Below are positions 37,044 to 45,773 of a stretch of 64,000 bases of DNA, piece by piece. Each line of letters starts with the position of its first letter. Within the stretch, counting starts at the first letter, position 1. The stretch is from Legionella parisiensis (lineage in GTDB: Bacteria > Pseudomonadota > Gammaproteobacteria > Legionellales > Legionellaceae): assembly GCF_001467945.1 (NCBI RefSeq), contig NZ_LNYQ01000013.1:248001-312000 (forward strand). Direction: 5' to 3'. The notes beneath the pieces are model-generated. The model ran no database searches and was not told the DNA's origin. It saw only the letters and a program-made list of their open reading frames with translations. The position numbers and the translations under genes were made by a program.

Positions 37044-37207
37044 GGTCGAAGTTTTATTTTGTTAATAGGAACATAACTTCTGAATTTTTTAGAAAAAAAC
37101 GAATGCGTGTTCCAAGAGGAATCAGAAATCGATAAAATATATAAATACCATTTTCGCAATACGAACGAGTTTATTAGATCTGCCTTTATAACACCTCTTT
37201 TCATGCC
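37044..37207. other. Intergenic region
   Basis: No supported gene. A plus-strand ORF through here is rejected in favour of a minus-strand coding remnant to its right. Confidence 0.3.
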
Positions 37208-37355
37208 CTACTCATGGTCTTGTTCCTCAACTTCACACGCTAAGTTAAGTACTAATTTTTCTTTTATTAATTTGTCAGCCTCTGGAAAAATGACACGAAA
37301 CCCAGGCTCAAGAATTTGTCCTTTGGGATTTTTTAGAAAAAGTCTGATTAATCGT
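37208..37355 (-). pseudogene. 3' remnant of an unidentified gene
   Basis: The minus strand reads RLFLKNPKGQILEPGFRVIF, then PEADKLIKEKLVLNLACEVE and ends EQDHE with a TAG stop. The amino-acid usage is normal for a soluble protein and no initiation codon or upstream frame supports it. The upstream limit coincides with palindrome copy C, so an insertion or deletion there may have removed the rest. I do not recognise the family. Confidence 0.4.
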
Positions 37356-37367
37356 AATTTCAGATTC
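37340..37367. repeat. Dispersed palindrome, copy C
   Basis: AAGTCTGATTAATC...TTTCAGATTC, a degraded member of the five-copy family. It overlaps the upstream edge of the coding remnant at 37208-37355. Confidence 0.45.
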
Positions 37368-37483
37368 AAAACTGTAATTCTATAAATAAATCTCTGAGTA
37401 ATTTGGTCATATTATATTATTATGATAAAGAGTTTAGCGAGGTCTAGACTAAACACCCTAATGTGTAACAAAAAAAGGTATAG

Positions 37484-37723
37484 TTGATGGTCAGAACTTC
37501 TAATAATCCACTGCACGGCATTACCCTAGAGGCTATCTTAAATAATTTGTTGATTTGTTATGGCTGGGAAGGCCTGGCGGAAAGAGTCAAAGTTAACTGC
37601 TTTTCTTCCAACCCCAGTATTAAATCAAGCCTTAAATTCCTGCGCAAAACACCATGGGCAAGGAAGGAAATTGAAACCCTTTATATTGCTTCCTTAAAAG
37701 ATAAAAATTGCGACAACTCATAA
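37484..37723 (+). CDS. VF530/DUF2132 family small DNA-binding-like protein
   Basis: The 79 residues contain [40 protein letters not shown] and [20 protein letters not shown], which is the full conserved core of the DUF2132/VF530 family (about 70-80 residues). Members are small, helical and widespread in gamma-proteobacteria; a nucleic-acid role is suspected but not established. The next gene, an S4-domain protein, starts 20 bases later on the same strand, so the two probably form an operon. Confidence 0.85.
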   Translation: MMVRTSNNPLHGITLEAILNNLLICYGWEGLAERVKVNCFSSNPSIKSSLKFLRKTPWARKEIETLYIASLKDKNCDNS

Positions 37724-37743
37724 TTACTGGAGTAATAAATAAT

Positions 37744-37962
37744 ATGAAGGATGTTTTCATCAATAAAGAGCCTGTTGAACTCTTTAAAATTCTTAAATTT
37801 GAAGGTATCACCTCGAGTGGAGCAGAAGCTAAGGATATGATAGCTGCGGGCTCTGTATTGGTAAACGGCATAATAGAAAAACAGAAAAGAAAAAAGATGG
37901 TTGCAGGAGATACGATTGAATTGAAAGGCGAGGTCTTTCGGCTAAAGTTGGGTGCTAATTAA
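37744..37962 (+). CDS. S4-domain RNA-binding protein (YbcJ-like)
   Basis: The 72 residues form a single S4 domain: EPVELFKILKFEGITSSGAE, then AKDMIAAGSVLVNGIIEKQK and the final strand DTIELKGEVFRLK. E. coli YbcJ is a free-standing member of this kind, thought to bind RNA. A start at 37708 would overlap the DUF2132 gene and adds unlikely residues, so ATG 37744 is taken, with a GGAG site nine to twelve bases upstream. It is a housekeeping-like gene inside an otherwise accessory stretch. Confidence 0.85.
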   Translation: MKDVFINKEPVELFKILKFEGITSSGAEAKDMIAAGSVLVNGIIEKQKRKKMVAGDTIELKGEVFRLKLGAN

Positions 37963-38347
37963 CATTTCTATGCACTCCAGCTCCTAGTGAAAGTAGGTGA
38001 ATATCAAGTAGATTACAGCGTTTCAAAGATATTTTCATATTGTGAGAGTAGGGCATTTGTGGCGTGTCCTGGAAAGTATATTAAGTCTGATTACTGTGAG
38101 TAGACTCAATGCAGAAAAATTCCCCTCGATATAGTCTATTCCATATACCCAGCTATTCTTTTCATCCATCACAGTTATTGCTTGTATTTTGAAGGTCTAA
38201 TGGTTACTCATAAAACTCTAAAGTATCTAATAGATCAGAACCAACGCTGTTTAACAAGTTACTATTCCCATCACATAAATTTTTGTGTTGGGAGCTATAG
38301 TAGATAGATCACATTCATTGTGATATAAAAATTATAAAATTTTTATT
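37963..38347. other. Intergenic region with one dispersed palindrome
   Basis: The minus strand of 38100-38165 reads TVMDEKNSWVYGIDYIEGNF in one frame, which may be a further transposase relic, but too little remains to assign it. Confidence 0.35.
38083..38107. repeat. Dispersed palindrome, copy D
   Basis: AAGTCTGATTA...AGTAGACTC. Similarity with copy E at 41594 runs on for about 35 more bases to the right (ATGCAGAAAA...CCCTCGA), so these are parts of a longer repeat. Confidence 0.55.
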
Positions 38348-38575
38348 CTAAAATTTGCTTGCACTATTATCCCTAAATATTTGAATATTTTTTCTCACTT
38401 CATCAGAAATTTCATTTTCTTTAAATGGCACATAAATCTACCCGTCAATAGGGACTTTCAAATAATTAGTACAGAAGTTATTGAAACCTTCTTTTAGGGA
38501 AGAGTTGCACATGCTATTGCAGAAGGCGAAAGCCATCTTGTTTTTGGGAAAATCATCGAGCCATAAAAATTCTTC
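38348..38575 (-). pseudogene. Decayed coding remnant with an internal stop
   Basis: The minus strand reads EEFLWLDDFPKNKMAFAFCN, SMCNSSLKEGFNNFCTNYLK, VPIDG, a TAG stop, then IYVPFKENEISDEVRKNIQI and FRDNSASKF with a final stop. The composition is protein-like on both sides of the TAG in the same frame, which points to one gene with a nonsense mutation. Its 5' part is missing (TAA directly upstream). The family is not recognised. Confidence 0.45.
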
Positions 38576-38776
38576 TTATTTGGGCGATTAAGTATTCATT
38601 ATACATTGTGAATTTTATTTGAATTTATAGTGATGTCAAAGGACGTAGATCCCAAAACGAATGCTTCTTAGAATGCGTTAAACACCTTAAGCACATTTCA
38701 TTTTGGAAAGCCCAAAATTTGACAAATCAAATATCGTCATGAACAATATGTGATCACTAGCTTCTCTTAACTAGTT
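38576..38776. other. Intergenic region
   Basis: About 200 bases; nothing recognised apart from possible promoter sequence for the next gene. Confidence 0.3.
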
Positions 38777-39385
38777 ATGAAAATTTCCCATGTATACCAA
38801 TCAAAACTAAATAACTTTAAATCAACACTTGAGTTGGATATTCCCTTGCGGCTGATCGCAAGAGGGATTTGTTATGGACATATTGGTGGTGATGAGTCTG
38901 AATTACGTGAATTTATTCTTGCTCATATTTCCGATCCTGCCGATATAGAAGCGATCAATCAATCTTATGATTACAGCACTTATACAGTCATCGCGGAATT
39001 ATTCGGTATATTACCAAAGTCTATTTTGGGGCAATCGGAAGAAAATAAAAGAAATATTCTGCTTGCCTTTCGGATTTTTTTTGAAAAAAATCCGTTGTTT
39101 CTGATTAAGTCTATCCAACAAAAAAGCAGAGATGGTACAACTTTTTGGACATCTTCAGCCCTGGAAAAACTATCTGAGGCTCCAGAATTGTTGCAAGAAC
39201 TTACCCCAGAATTGTCTTTATTTATTAGGGAATATGCGAATAAACTTAGCGAATTAGAGTTACGCAGGGTCGTCGGGGCCATACACGAATTGCAGAGCAG
39301 CTTCATATTTCTAAAAATTCTTCTATATCAATATTTAAGGTTTAGATATGTTTCTATAGGAGAAAAAGCTAAAGATATTTTATAA
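38777..39385 (+). CDS. Hypothetical helical protein, effector-like
   Basis: The 202 residues contain no signal peptide or membrane pass. The protein is almost entirely helical by composition: ELREFILAHISDPADIEAIN, TYTVIAELFGILPKSILGQS, LAFRIFFEKNPLFLIKSIQ and a long acidic C-terminal helix (LSEAPELLQELTPELSLFI). The tail is rich in Leu, Tyr and Lys. No domain is recognised. It stands alone, with the next gene convergent. A Dot/Icm effector is possible given the neighbourhood, but there is no direct evidence. Confidence 0.5.
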   Translation: MKISHVYQSKLNNFKSTLELDIPLRLIARGICYGHIGGDESELREFILAHISDPADIEAINQSYDYSTYTVIAELFGILPKSILGQSEENKRNILLAFRIFFEKNPLFLIKSIQQKSRDGTTFWTSSALEKLSEAPELLQELTPELSLFIREYANKLSELELRRVVGAIHELQSSFIFLKILLYQYLRFRYVSIGEKAKDIL

Positions 39386-39477
39386 AAACTAAATTGAGCT
39401 CGGCACTGACAATTAGGGTTGCCCGCATCCCACGAGTTCAACCCATAAATCTCTAAATTACAGACAACAAGCCATCT

Positions 39478-40659
39478 TTATAGACTGGTAGAGTAGGATT
39501 GACTAAGATTAGCCAGTTCTTGAGATGTTGAAATTAACTCGAGCTTTTCAGTTGCAAACTTAATCCAGGCATCACCAATACAGTTTATTGTCATAATCTT
39601 AGCAGCCCAACCAGCAATCAACATCATATATGCTGATAGTTCACCACCAGAAACCATACGATAATTTTTCGCTGCATTAAGAAATGTTTTATATTCTGCT
39701 GGATTATCAATTAAGTTTTCTGTCCGTTTCATCAAATCAATCGATTCTTCAGATGAAAGCTGTTCATTTTCTTGTAATTTAGAAACTAAGGTGATCATCT
39801 CCTTGCACGCCTTTTTAAATTCAATAGGATAGTCTAAATGTTGTGATAATTTTGTTTCGATATTTTGATGAAGCTGACGTAATGATTTATATAAATCATT
39901 TCTCATAATCCTTTTGATAGAATTAAAAATACATTGCTCTAAATTCTTCTCAGCATCAGGCGTACGCTGTTCACCACCTAAAAACATTACCTGTTCTACA
40001 ACATTTGCAGCATCAAATTGATGGCGGCCTACTTTTCCCAAAGGATAATTATTAAAATCGTAACCTTCGTCATAGTTTCTGACCTGAAGATTGTCTGACA
40101 AGAATAGATAATCCATGTCATCACTAGTTGCATATGCATCCCAATTTATCTTCAAGCGTAACAGAAATTTTTCATTAAAATTATGAGCTAATTCTTGGGC
40201 TAAATAAGGACATTTGCTAGTAATTAATTCTAAAGGGGCTATCGTTGATGTAGAGGTATAAAAAGAAACTAGTTTTTTAGCTTCAGACTCAATCGACATA
40301 AGTTCCAATTTAAAATAAAACGCTGTCATTACATCATCTTTTTGATAAAATAACCGTTCCTTAGCATCGCCAATATTATTCTTTGCAGCATAATGTAGTA
40401 TCAATCGAGGCATGCAATCATTTGAGTGGATATCAACTTTCTTATATCGATTATAGATCGCCTCCATTTGATCTTTTGGCGGTTCAGGAAGAAAAGACAA
40501 CGTTACAAATTCTATAATATCTTTAGCTCCACCAAGATGAGATAACGGTATTGCGTCGCCAAATCCACCAAATTTAGCCTCCTTTGTATTTCCTGTGAGT
40601 CTCAAACCTAAATTACTTTTAGCTAAAGGCACGAGATCTTGTGAGGTAAAAAATGGCAT
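39478..40659 (-). CDS. Hypothetical protein, effector-like (393 aa)
   Basis: The protein opens with MPFFTSQDLVPLAKSNLGLR and a Gly-rich patch (TKEAKFGGFGDAIPLSHLGG). A mixed middle contains YTSTSTIAPLELITSKCPYL and an acidic Tyr/Asp run (DAYATSDDMDYLFLSDN). The C-terminal third is helical with LRQLHQNIETKLSQHLDYPI and a possible membrane-touching segment SAYMMLIAGWAAKIMTINCI. The last residues are Ser/Gln/Leu-rich. There is no signal peptide, no clear catalytic motif and no recognised family. The initiation site is ATG 40659, the first in the frame. Confidence 0.6.
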   Translation of the reverse strand: MPFFTSQDLVPLAKSNLGLRLTGNTKEAKFGGFGDAIPLSHLGGAKDIIEFVTLSFLPEPPKDQMEAIYNRYKKVDIHSNDCMPRLILHYAAKNNIGDAKERLFYQKDDVMTAFYFKLELMSIESEAKKLVSFYTSTSTIAPLELITSKCPYLAQELAHNFNEKFLLRLKINWDAYATSDDMDYLFLSDNLQVRNYDEGYDFNNYPLGKVGRHQFDAANVVEQVMFLGGEQRTPDAEKNLEQCIFNSIKRIMRNDLYKSLRQLHQNIETKLSQHLDYPIEFKKACKEMITLVSKLQENEQLSSEESIDLMKRTENLIDNPAEYKTFLNAAKNYRMVSGGELSAYMMLIAGWAAKIMTINCIGDAWIKFATEKLELISTSQELANLSQSYSTSL

Positions 40660-41378
40660 ATATGCTCCAATATAAAAACCTTTGAGTAAAAAATGAGATA
40701 TTACCAGAAAAGAGAGTTATGTGGCATTATGGTCAAAACTGACTGAAACTTGGAAACTAGAGATCAAAATAGAAAAATTGACTGATTTTTAGACTGAGTG
40801 TTTTTGGGGGAATTCTAACAAGAACCCGTAGGAGCTATTTAAAGCTGACAAGGAATTATCCTTGTCGACGCAAACGATTATGTTTTATTAAATTTACAAA
40901 AGCTAAAACCATGCAATTCAGAAAACATTCAATAACATGACAAATTATTTTTCCTGATTCTGTTTCTTTGCAACTCTCATTAGTACTAAAAAATCGATTT
41001 CTGGAATTGCTATCTAAATCACATTCTTTATTTATAGAATTAAAAGAGGAGGGCGATTGATTTAAGAATAGAATATTCTTAATCTTAATTCGGAAAAACC
41101 AATTAATTGTTTGAAAATGTAAATGTATTAGCATCTCTTGCTGCAGTACGTGGAGTATTTTCTATTGGCTTCTTTGTAAAAAAGTTAATTTGGACTTGGG
41201 AATGGTCAAAGCAATTGTTTTTCTAAGAGCGGAAACTCTCTATTGATGACACCGGAAAAATGCAAAAACTGGCCAATCATTGCAAAGATAAGTGGGTTTG
41301 AGAATCGACTATTTTTGAAATTAATTTTTTCAAATTTGGAAATTTTGGGTAATACAAGTATTAGTGATAAGACATCGA
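40660..41378. other. Region without a supported gene
   Basis: A 92-codon minus-strand frame at 40856-41134 has an unusual composition (many Asn, Phe, Ser and Cys) and no ribosome site. It may be a transposase tail (it ends NLIKHNRLRRQG) but I cannot support it as a gene. Confidence 0.3.
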
Positions 41379-41474
41379 CTATTTTTTTGTACGCTTTGGT
41401 TTAACTATTATTACTTCTTCTTCGTCGATCAATTCTGCTATATTTTTTGGAGGCGGCATCGTTGCAATAGTCAT
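41379..41474 (-). pseudogene. Short 3' coding remnant or 31-residue small ORF
   Basis: ATG 41474 to TAG 41379 encodes MTIATMPPPKNIAELIDEEE followed by VIIVKPKRTKK. The acidic helix plus basic tail looks like a real protein end, and the frame stays open upstream for eight more codons (SPNVFSD before the Met), so it is probably the 3' end of a lost gene. No family is recognised. Confidence 0.3.
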
Positions 41475-41593
41475 ATCGCTAAAAACGTTTGGCGAAGTTT
41501 TCAGTCAACTCTATTTTAGTATTTTTTGATTTTTAAGCTTTAGATTAACATTTTAGAAGTAGCGAAGAAATCAGACGGTTGGATAAATCAGTT

Positions 41594-41621
41594 AAGTCTT
41601 ATTATTACGAAAAGTAGACTT
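41594..41621. repeat. Dispersed palindrome, copy E
   Basis: AAGTCT and AGACTT arms with related flanks to copy D on the right side. Both continue into a CCCTCGA(A/T)ATAG stretch. Confidence 0.55.
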
Positions 41622-41845
41622 TAAGCAGAAAACTGACCCTCGAAATAGATCAATACTTGAAAAACCGACTTATTGAGCCTCATAAACAGTAACGTACGTA
41701 CCCCCAGAACAAGCTGTTGGAGATTTGGTTTATTCTGATATTCCAAATAAAATTGGCGCATATACCAAAGATTCTGTGGGGAAAATCCTACGATGATCTT
41801 TGATTCTTGTTTGGAATTACACAGAAAATAATGCTGTGATTAAAA

Positions 41846-42559
41846 TTACGGCTTTTCAAAACTAATATGTTTGAATTGTTCTGGTACAGTATCTTTTAGT
41901 AAAGCATCTATCTGCGCAGCAAAAGGTTCATGGAAGGATGGACGGCGAGGAAAAATTCTATCGTTTATCCAATAAACCGGCCATCCTTCAGTAGTTTCAA
42001 TGCAATCTTTAGCAAAATTTATAATTTTAAATTTTTCTTCAATTTGAATACAGCCACGTAAAAAGATATCAACATAGGATTGGACAATTGGGAAGTCTTT
42101 GGTAGGAAGTTGATTTTCCGTTGAGGCTATAGTGTATATCCAAACTTGCTTTGGAGTTGAAAAGTTGGAAGATTGAGAAAGAAATACGTAGTTATCTGAA
42201 TTAATTTGTTCTCTGCAATAAAAACTTTCTCTTTTATCAAAACCGCTGATGTTTTCCGGTTCCCTCAATTTGTAACTTACGCCAATAAAAGATGAGTTTT
42301 TATTTTCAATGGCAGATAAGAACGTGGCATTAACTCCAGGTAAATTTCCATGTCCTGCCCAAATTCTTTTATATCCTTTTATCAAAATGGGAACACTCTC
42401 TTCAGCAGATGGATCTGTTCTTTTTTTTGATGTCTCATCGATTAAACTTCCATAGCCAACAATATATTGTGGAAGATTAGGATTAATGTCTGGGTGACAA
42501 TCAAAAGCAAAAGAATGGAGTGAGAATGACAATAAAAAAAATAACTCAAACTTCTTCAT
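41846..42559 (-). CDS. Exported gamma-glutamylcyclotransferase-like protein
   Basis: The 237 residues begin with a signal peptide (KKFELFFLLSFSLHSFAFDC). The GGCT/AIG2 fold begins at once: LPQYIVGYGSLIDETSKKR, the Tyr-Gly-Ser-Leu loop that binds the gamma-glutamyl group, then ILIKGYKRIWAGHGNLPGV and SSFIGVSYKLREPENISGFD with an acidic position after the strand as in family members. The C-terminal 70 residues include FLRGCIQIEEKF and ETTEGWPVYWINDRIFPRRP. Enzymes of this fold release 5-oxoproline from gamma-glutamyl peptides. Export to the periplasm is unusual and is inferred from the signal sequence. Confidence 0.75.
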   Translation of the reverse strand: MKKFELFFLLSFSLHSFAFDCHPDINPNLPQYIVGYGSLIDETSKKRTDPSAEESVPILIKGYKRIWAGHGNLPGVNATFLSAIENKNSSFIGVSYKLREPENISGFDKRESFYCREQINSDNYVFLSQSSNFSTPKQVWIYTIASTENQLPTKDFPIVQSYVDIFLRGCIQIEEKFKIINFAKDCIETTEGWPVYWINDRIFPRRPSFHEPFAAQIDALLKDTVPEQFKHISFEKP

Positions 42560-42677
42560 ACAACTTTATAATGTGTTCTTCCGTTTAATTAGTACCATGA
42601 TACAATAAATTTGCACTTTATAAGCATTTTATAACTTAAATTTTTGCTTGGCCAATTCCATAACCCCTTGATTTTAT

Positions 42678-42754
42678 TGGTCGGAGTGACAAGAATCGAA
42701 CTTGCGACCCCTGCCTCCCGAAGGCAGTGCTCTACCAGACTGAGCTACACTCCG
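42678..42754 (-). tRNA. tRNA-Pro (anticodon CGG)
   Basis: On the minus strand the 77 bases begin CGGAGTG and end CACTCCGACCA, so the acceptor stem closes exactly and CCA is encoded. The anticodon stem is CTGCC/GGCAG with loop TTCGGGA, giving anticodon CGG. The D arm (TAGCTCAGTCTGGTAGAGCA) and the T loop TTCGAAT are normal. Its 3' end faces the accessory block on the left. Confidence 0.97.
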
Positions 42755-42798
42755 TGTTGTGCAATAAATTTAATGCAGTTCTTGCAAAGGTTAAAAAA

Positions 42799-43767
42799 TT
42801 AATAACTTCTTTGCAAAGCGAATTGAGCCAAATTGATAAGCGCTTCTTTATATTTTGAATCGGGTAATATTGTCAAAGAAGATAATGCTTTGTCGATTTC
42901 TTGTGCGGCTATTTTTTTTGTATATTCTATTGCTTTGGTTTCTTCCAGGGCGACCAGGATCTCAGGTAAAAAATTCAAACTGCCTTTTTTAAGGCTTTCC
43001 ATAATTTGTTGCTTTTGCAGTTCAGTGCCGTGTTGTAATGCATAAATTAAAGGTAATGTAGCTTTTCCATCCGCCAAATCATCCCCTATATTCTTACCAA
43101 TAGTTTTGGCATCAGAGCAATAGTCCAAGGCATCGTCTATGAGTTGGAAGGCATTACCTAAGTGCAGGCCATAGGAATAGAGACTGTCTTGCATTTCCTT
43201 GGAGGAATGGCAAATCATCGGGCCTATACACGCAGCAGCAGCAAATAAAAGAGCCGTTTTTGCACGAATTACATCAAAGTACTCATCAAAGGTTAATGCA
43301 GGGTTGTGGCGATTCGATAGTTGTTTGACTTCCCCACAGCTGATCTCGAGTGCTGTTTTGGCAAAAAGCTTAAGTACGTCCGAATTACCCGAATCAACAA
43401 TTAACTCGATTGATTGGGTAAAGAGATAATCACCCACTAGAATACTTGCTTTGCTGCCCCAAATGTCATTTGCTGTTTGACGTCCTCTCCTTAAAGTAGA
43501 TTCATCAATAACGTCATCGTGCAGTAAAGTTGCGGTGTGAAAGAATTCCACCATGGTAGCCAAAGTAATATGTTCATTACCTTGATAACCGCATGCATTG
43601 CTTGTTAAAAGAACCAACAATGGTCGTAGTCTTTTGCCGCCACTTTCTATTATATGGTGAGACATGTCATCAATTAAGCCAATTTGTGATTCAATTTTAT
43701 TAACAATTAAAGCATTAACTGCATTAAAATCGTCACTAACTAGCATGCGTATACTGTCAATCGCCAT
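42799..43767 (-). CDS. ispB: Octaprenyl diphosphate synthase
   Basis: The 322 residues carry both aspartate-rich motifs of trans-prenyltransferases: TATLLHDDVIDESTLRRGRQ (first) and AFQLIDDALDYCSDAKTIGK (second). GGKRLRPLLVLLTSNACGY is near the N terminus. It elongates farnesyl diphosphate with isopentenyl diphosphate to make the ubiquinone side chain in the cytosol. The length equals that of E. coli IspB. In many gamma-proteobacteria ispB lies beside rplU-rpmA-obgE, which are close by here though on the other strand, with ychF, pth and rplY between. Confidence 0.95.
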   Translation of the reverse strand: MAIDSIRMLVSDDFNAVNALIVNKIESQIGLIDDMSHHIIESGGKRLRPLLVLLTSNACGYQGNEHITLATMVEFFHTATLLHDDVIDESTLRRGRQTANDIWGSKASILVGDYLFTQSIELIVDSGNSDVLKLFAKTALEISCGEVKQLSNRHNPALTFDEYFDVIRAKTALLFAAAACIGPMICHSSKEMQDSLYSYGLHLGNAFQLIDDALDYCSDAKTIGKNIGDDLADGKATLPLIYALQHGTELQKQQIMESLKKGSLNFLPEILVALEETKAIEYTKKIAAQEIDKALSSLTILPDSKYKEALINLAQFALQRSY

Positions 43768-43863
43768 TGTTATTCCTCTACGATTTAATCAACAAATGCT
43801 AAGGTTGGGCATGCCAATTGTCAAGTAAAAGTAGGCTTAACTTTAGGGTATGTCCCACCCAGC

Positions 43864-44955
43864 TTATACATTAAATCGAAAATGCATTACATCTCCATCG
43901 CAAACGACATAATCTTTACCTTCAAGACGCAATTTTCCGGCTTCTTTAGCTCCTTGCTCACCTTTGTGGGTGATAAATGCATCATATGCTATGACTTCCG
44001 CGCGGATGAATCCCTTTTCAAAGTCTGTGTGAATGACACCAGCAGCTTGCGGTGCGGTAGCTCCTTTAGGAATAGTCCATGCTCTTACTTCTTTTACCCC
44101 AGCAGTGAAATAAGTTTGTAATCCCAACAATTCATAACCTGCACGGATCACTCGATGTAATCCGGGTTCACTCAACCCCAAATCCTCCATGAACTCTTGG
44201 CGATCTGCTTCATCCAGCTCAACTAACTCCGCTTCAGTTGCTGCGCATAGAGCGACAATACTGGCTTTTTCTTGTATAGCTAAGTTACGAACTTGATCAA
44301 GCAATGGGTTGTTTTCATAACCATTGTCATCGACATTAGCAATATAAAGCACGGGCTTGGCAGTGAGTAAAAAAAGACGACGTACAATAGGATCTTCTTC
44401 AGTACTTAATTCAAGCGTCCGAACAGGATGGCCTGCATCAAGATGTGCCTTGATTTTTTCCAAGGTCTTCATTTCAAAAATAGCCTCTTTATTACCGCTA
44501 CGAGTATTTTTCCCTGTTTTTAATATGGCTTTTTCAAGCGTTTCCATATCAGCTAAAGCGAGCTCTGTATTAATTACTTCAATGTCACTCAGTGGCTTGA
44601 CATGGCCCTCCACGTGAACTACATCAGTATTTTCAAAACAACGTACCACATGAGCAATGGCATCGGTTTCACGAATATTGGCTAAAAACTGATTACCCAA
44701 ACCCTCACCTTTGGATGCACCTTTAACAATACCCGCAATATCAACGAATTGCATGGTAGCTGGGAGCACTTGTTGTGGTTTTACTATCTCACTCAAAGCA
44801 TTGAGACGAGGATCTGGAACAGTTACTATCCCTACATTGGGTTCAATGGTGCAAAAAGGATAGTTTGCTGCTTCAATACCTGCTTTGGTAAGTGCATTGA
44901 ACAGAGTTGATTTACCAACATTGGGCAAGCCCACGATGCCACATTTAAATCCCAT
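43864..44955 (-). CDS. ychF: Ribosome-associated GTPase/ATPase YchF
   Basis: The 363 residues start with the P-loop [20 protein letters not shown], then [14 protein letters not shown] (switch I), [20 protein letters not shown] (switch II), and a coiled-coil insert. The TGS domain at the end reads [20 protein letters not shown] and finishes with [11 protein letters not shown]. The NxxE-type specificity motif of YchF favours ATP over GTP in this family. It binds ribosomes and dampens the oxidative-stress response in E. coli. It stands 99 bases from pth on the same strand, the usual pth-ychF order. Confidence 0.95.
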   Translation of the reverse strand: MGFKCGIVGLPNVGKSTLFNALTKAGIEAANYPFCTIEPNVGIVTVPDPRLNALSEIVKPQQVLPATMQFVDIAGIVKGASKGEGLGNQFLANIRETDAIAHVVRCFENTDVVHVEGHVKPLSDIEVINTELALADMETLEKAILKTGKNTRSGNKEAIFEMKTLEKIKAHLDAGHPVRTLELSTEEDPIVRRLFLLTAKPVLYIANVDDNGYENNPLLDQVRNLAIQEKASIVALCAATEAELVELDEADRQEFMEDLGLSEPGLHRVIRAGYELLGLQTYFTAGVKEVRAWTIPKGATAPQAAGVIHTDFEKGFIRAEVIAYDAFITHKGEQGAKEAGKLRLEGKDYVVCDGDVMHFRFNV

Positions 44956-45053
44956 GTGTAGTACCTCTAAATTGTTAAAAACTAAACTAACTGTTACTCC
45001 GTATTAACTGCGTGCAAATTCAACGAGAGTTTTATATCAGGGGTAAGCAGTTC

Positions 45054-45623
45054 CTAAACGTTCAATTGATTCATTGCCCTGGATAAATCGCCTGAGAAGA
45101 CTAAAGGCATTACCGCTATACCTCTATCAATTGCATCATAAATTAATTGCCTGTCTTGTGCCGAGGGTCTGCCGAGTACATACTGATGAACTAAATCTTT
45201 ATGTCCAGGATGGCCAATTCCAATTCGTAAGCGGTGAAATTCTGTGCTACCTAACTGGGCTATTATATCTCTTAGTCCATTATGACCGCCATGACCTCCA
45301 CCTGTTTTAAGTTTAATGCGTCCTGGGGGTAAATCCAATTCATCATGTGCAACCAGTATTTCTTGAGGTTGAATTCGATAAAATTGACTGATAAGCCGGG
45401 CAGGTTGACCACTATGATTCATAAAGGATATGGGTAAAACTAATTTAGCTGTGTGCTGATTTAACTCCAACTCAACCAATTCGGCTTGCATTTTTTTTTC
45501 CAGCTGGAAAAAGACACTGTGTCGCTGAGCTAGGGCGGAGATTAACCATCCACCAGCATTATGGCGAGTGTGTTCATATGCTGATCCTGGATTGCGTAAA
45601 CCAATGATAAGTTTTATTCCCAT
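45054..45623 (-). CDS. pth: Peptidyl-tRNA hydrolase
   Basis: The 189 residues contain GLRNPGSAYEHTRHNAGGWL (Asn and catalytic His of the Pth family), PISFMNHSGQPARLISQFY, and LVAHDELDLPPGRIKLKTGG (catalytic Asp), then GGHNGLRDIIAQLGSTEFHR. The enzyme releases tRNA from peptidyl-tRNA that drops off the ribosome and is normally essential. Order and spacing relative to rplY (upstream) and ychF (downstream) match the conserved gamma-proteobacterial cluster. The intergenic gap to rplY holds a long imperfect hairpin. Confidence 0.96.
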   Translation of the reverse strand: MGIKLIIGLRNPGSAYEHTRHNAGGWLISALAQRHSVFFQLEKKMQAELVELELNQHTAKLVLPISFMNHSGQPARLISQFYRIQPQEILVAHDELDLPPGRIKLKTGGGHGGHNGLRDIIAQLGSTEFHRLRIGIGHPGHKDLVHQYVLGRPSAQDRQLIYDAIDRGIAVMPLVFSGDLSRAMNQLNV

Positions 45624-45666
45624 GGCATCGCTCTTTATAGATAGGGGGCGTAATTTTGAAGTTTTT

Positions 45667-45742
45667 ATAGCCTAAGGGGAAGCGAAGCGGAACCCGGGAT
45701 ATGTTTGCATTAAATTCCCGTTGCTTCGCCTCTCCAGGCTAT
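45667..45742. repeat. Long imperfect inverted repeat between rplY and pth
   Basis: ATAGCCT...GGGGAAGCGAAGC...CCCGGG on the left pairs with CCCG...GCTTCGCCTCTCC...AGGCTAT on the right, with a short AT-rich loop, over 76 bases. It is much GC-richer than its surroundings. It could act as a processing or partial termination hairpin, or be a small repeat element. Confidence 0.6.
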
Positions 45743-45773
45743 GTTTTACATTTTTTCAAGCAAATTTAAAGGA

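Noticed and set aside
37107-37385. Plus-strand 92-codon ORF
   Set aside because: The minus strand across the same bases gives a more protein-like remnant, and the plus-strand reading has no ribosome site.
40856-41134. 92-codon minus-strand ORF
   Set aside because: Odd Asn/Phe/Cys-rich composition, no ribosome site and no recognisable motif; may be a transposase tail but not supportable as a gene.
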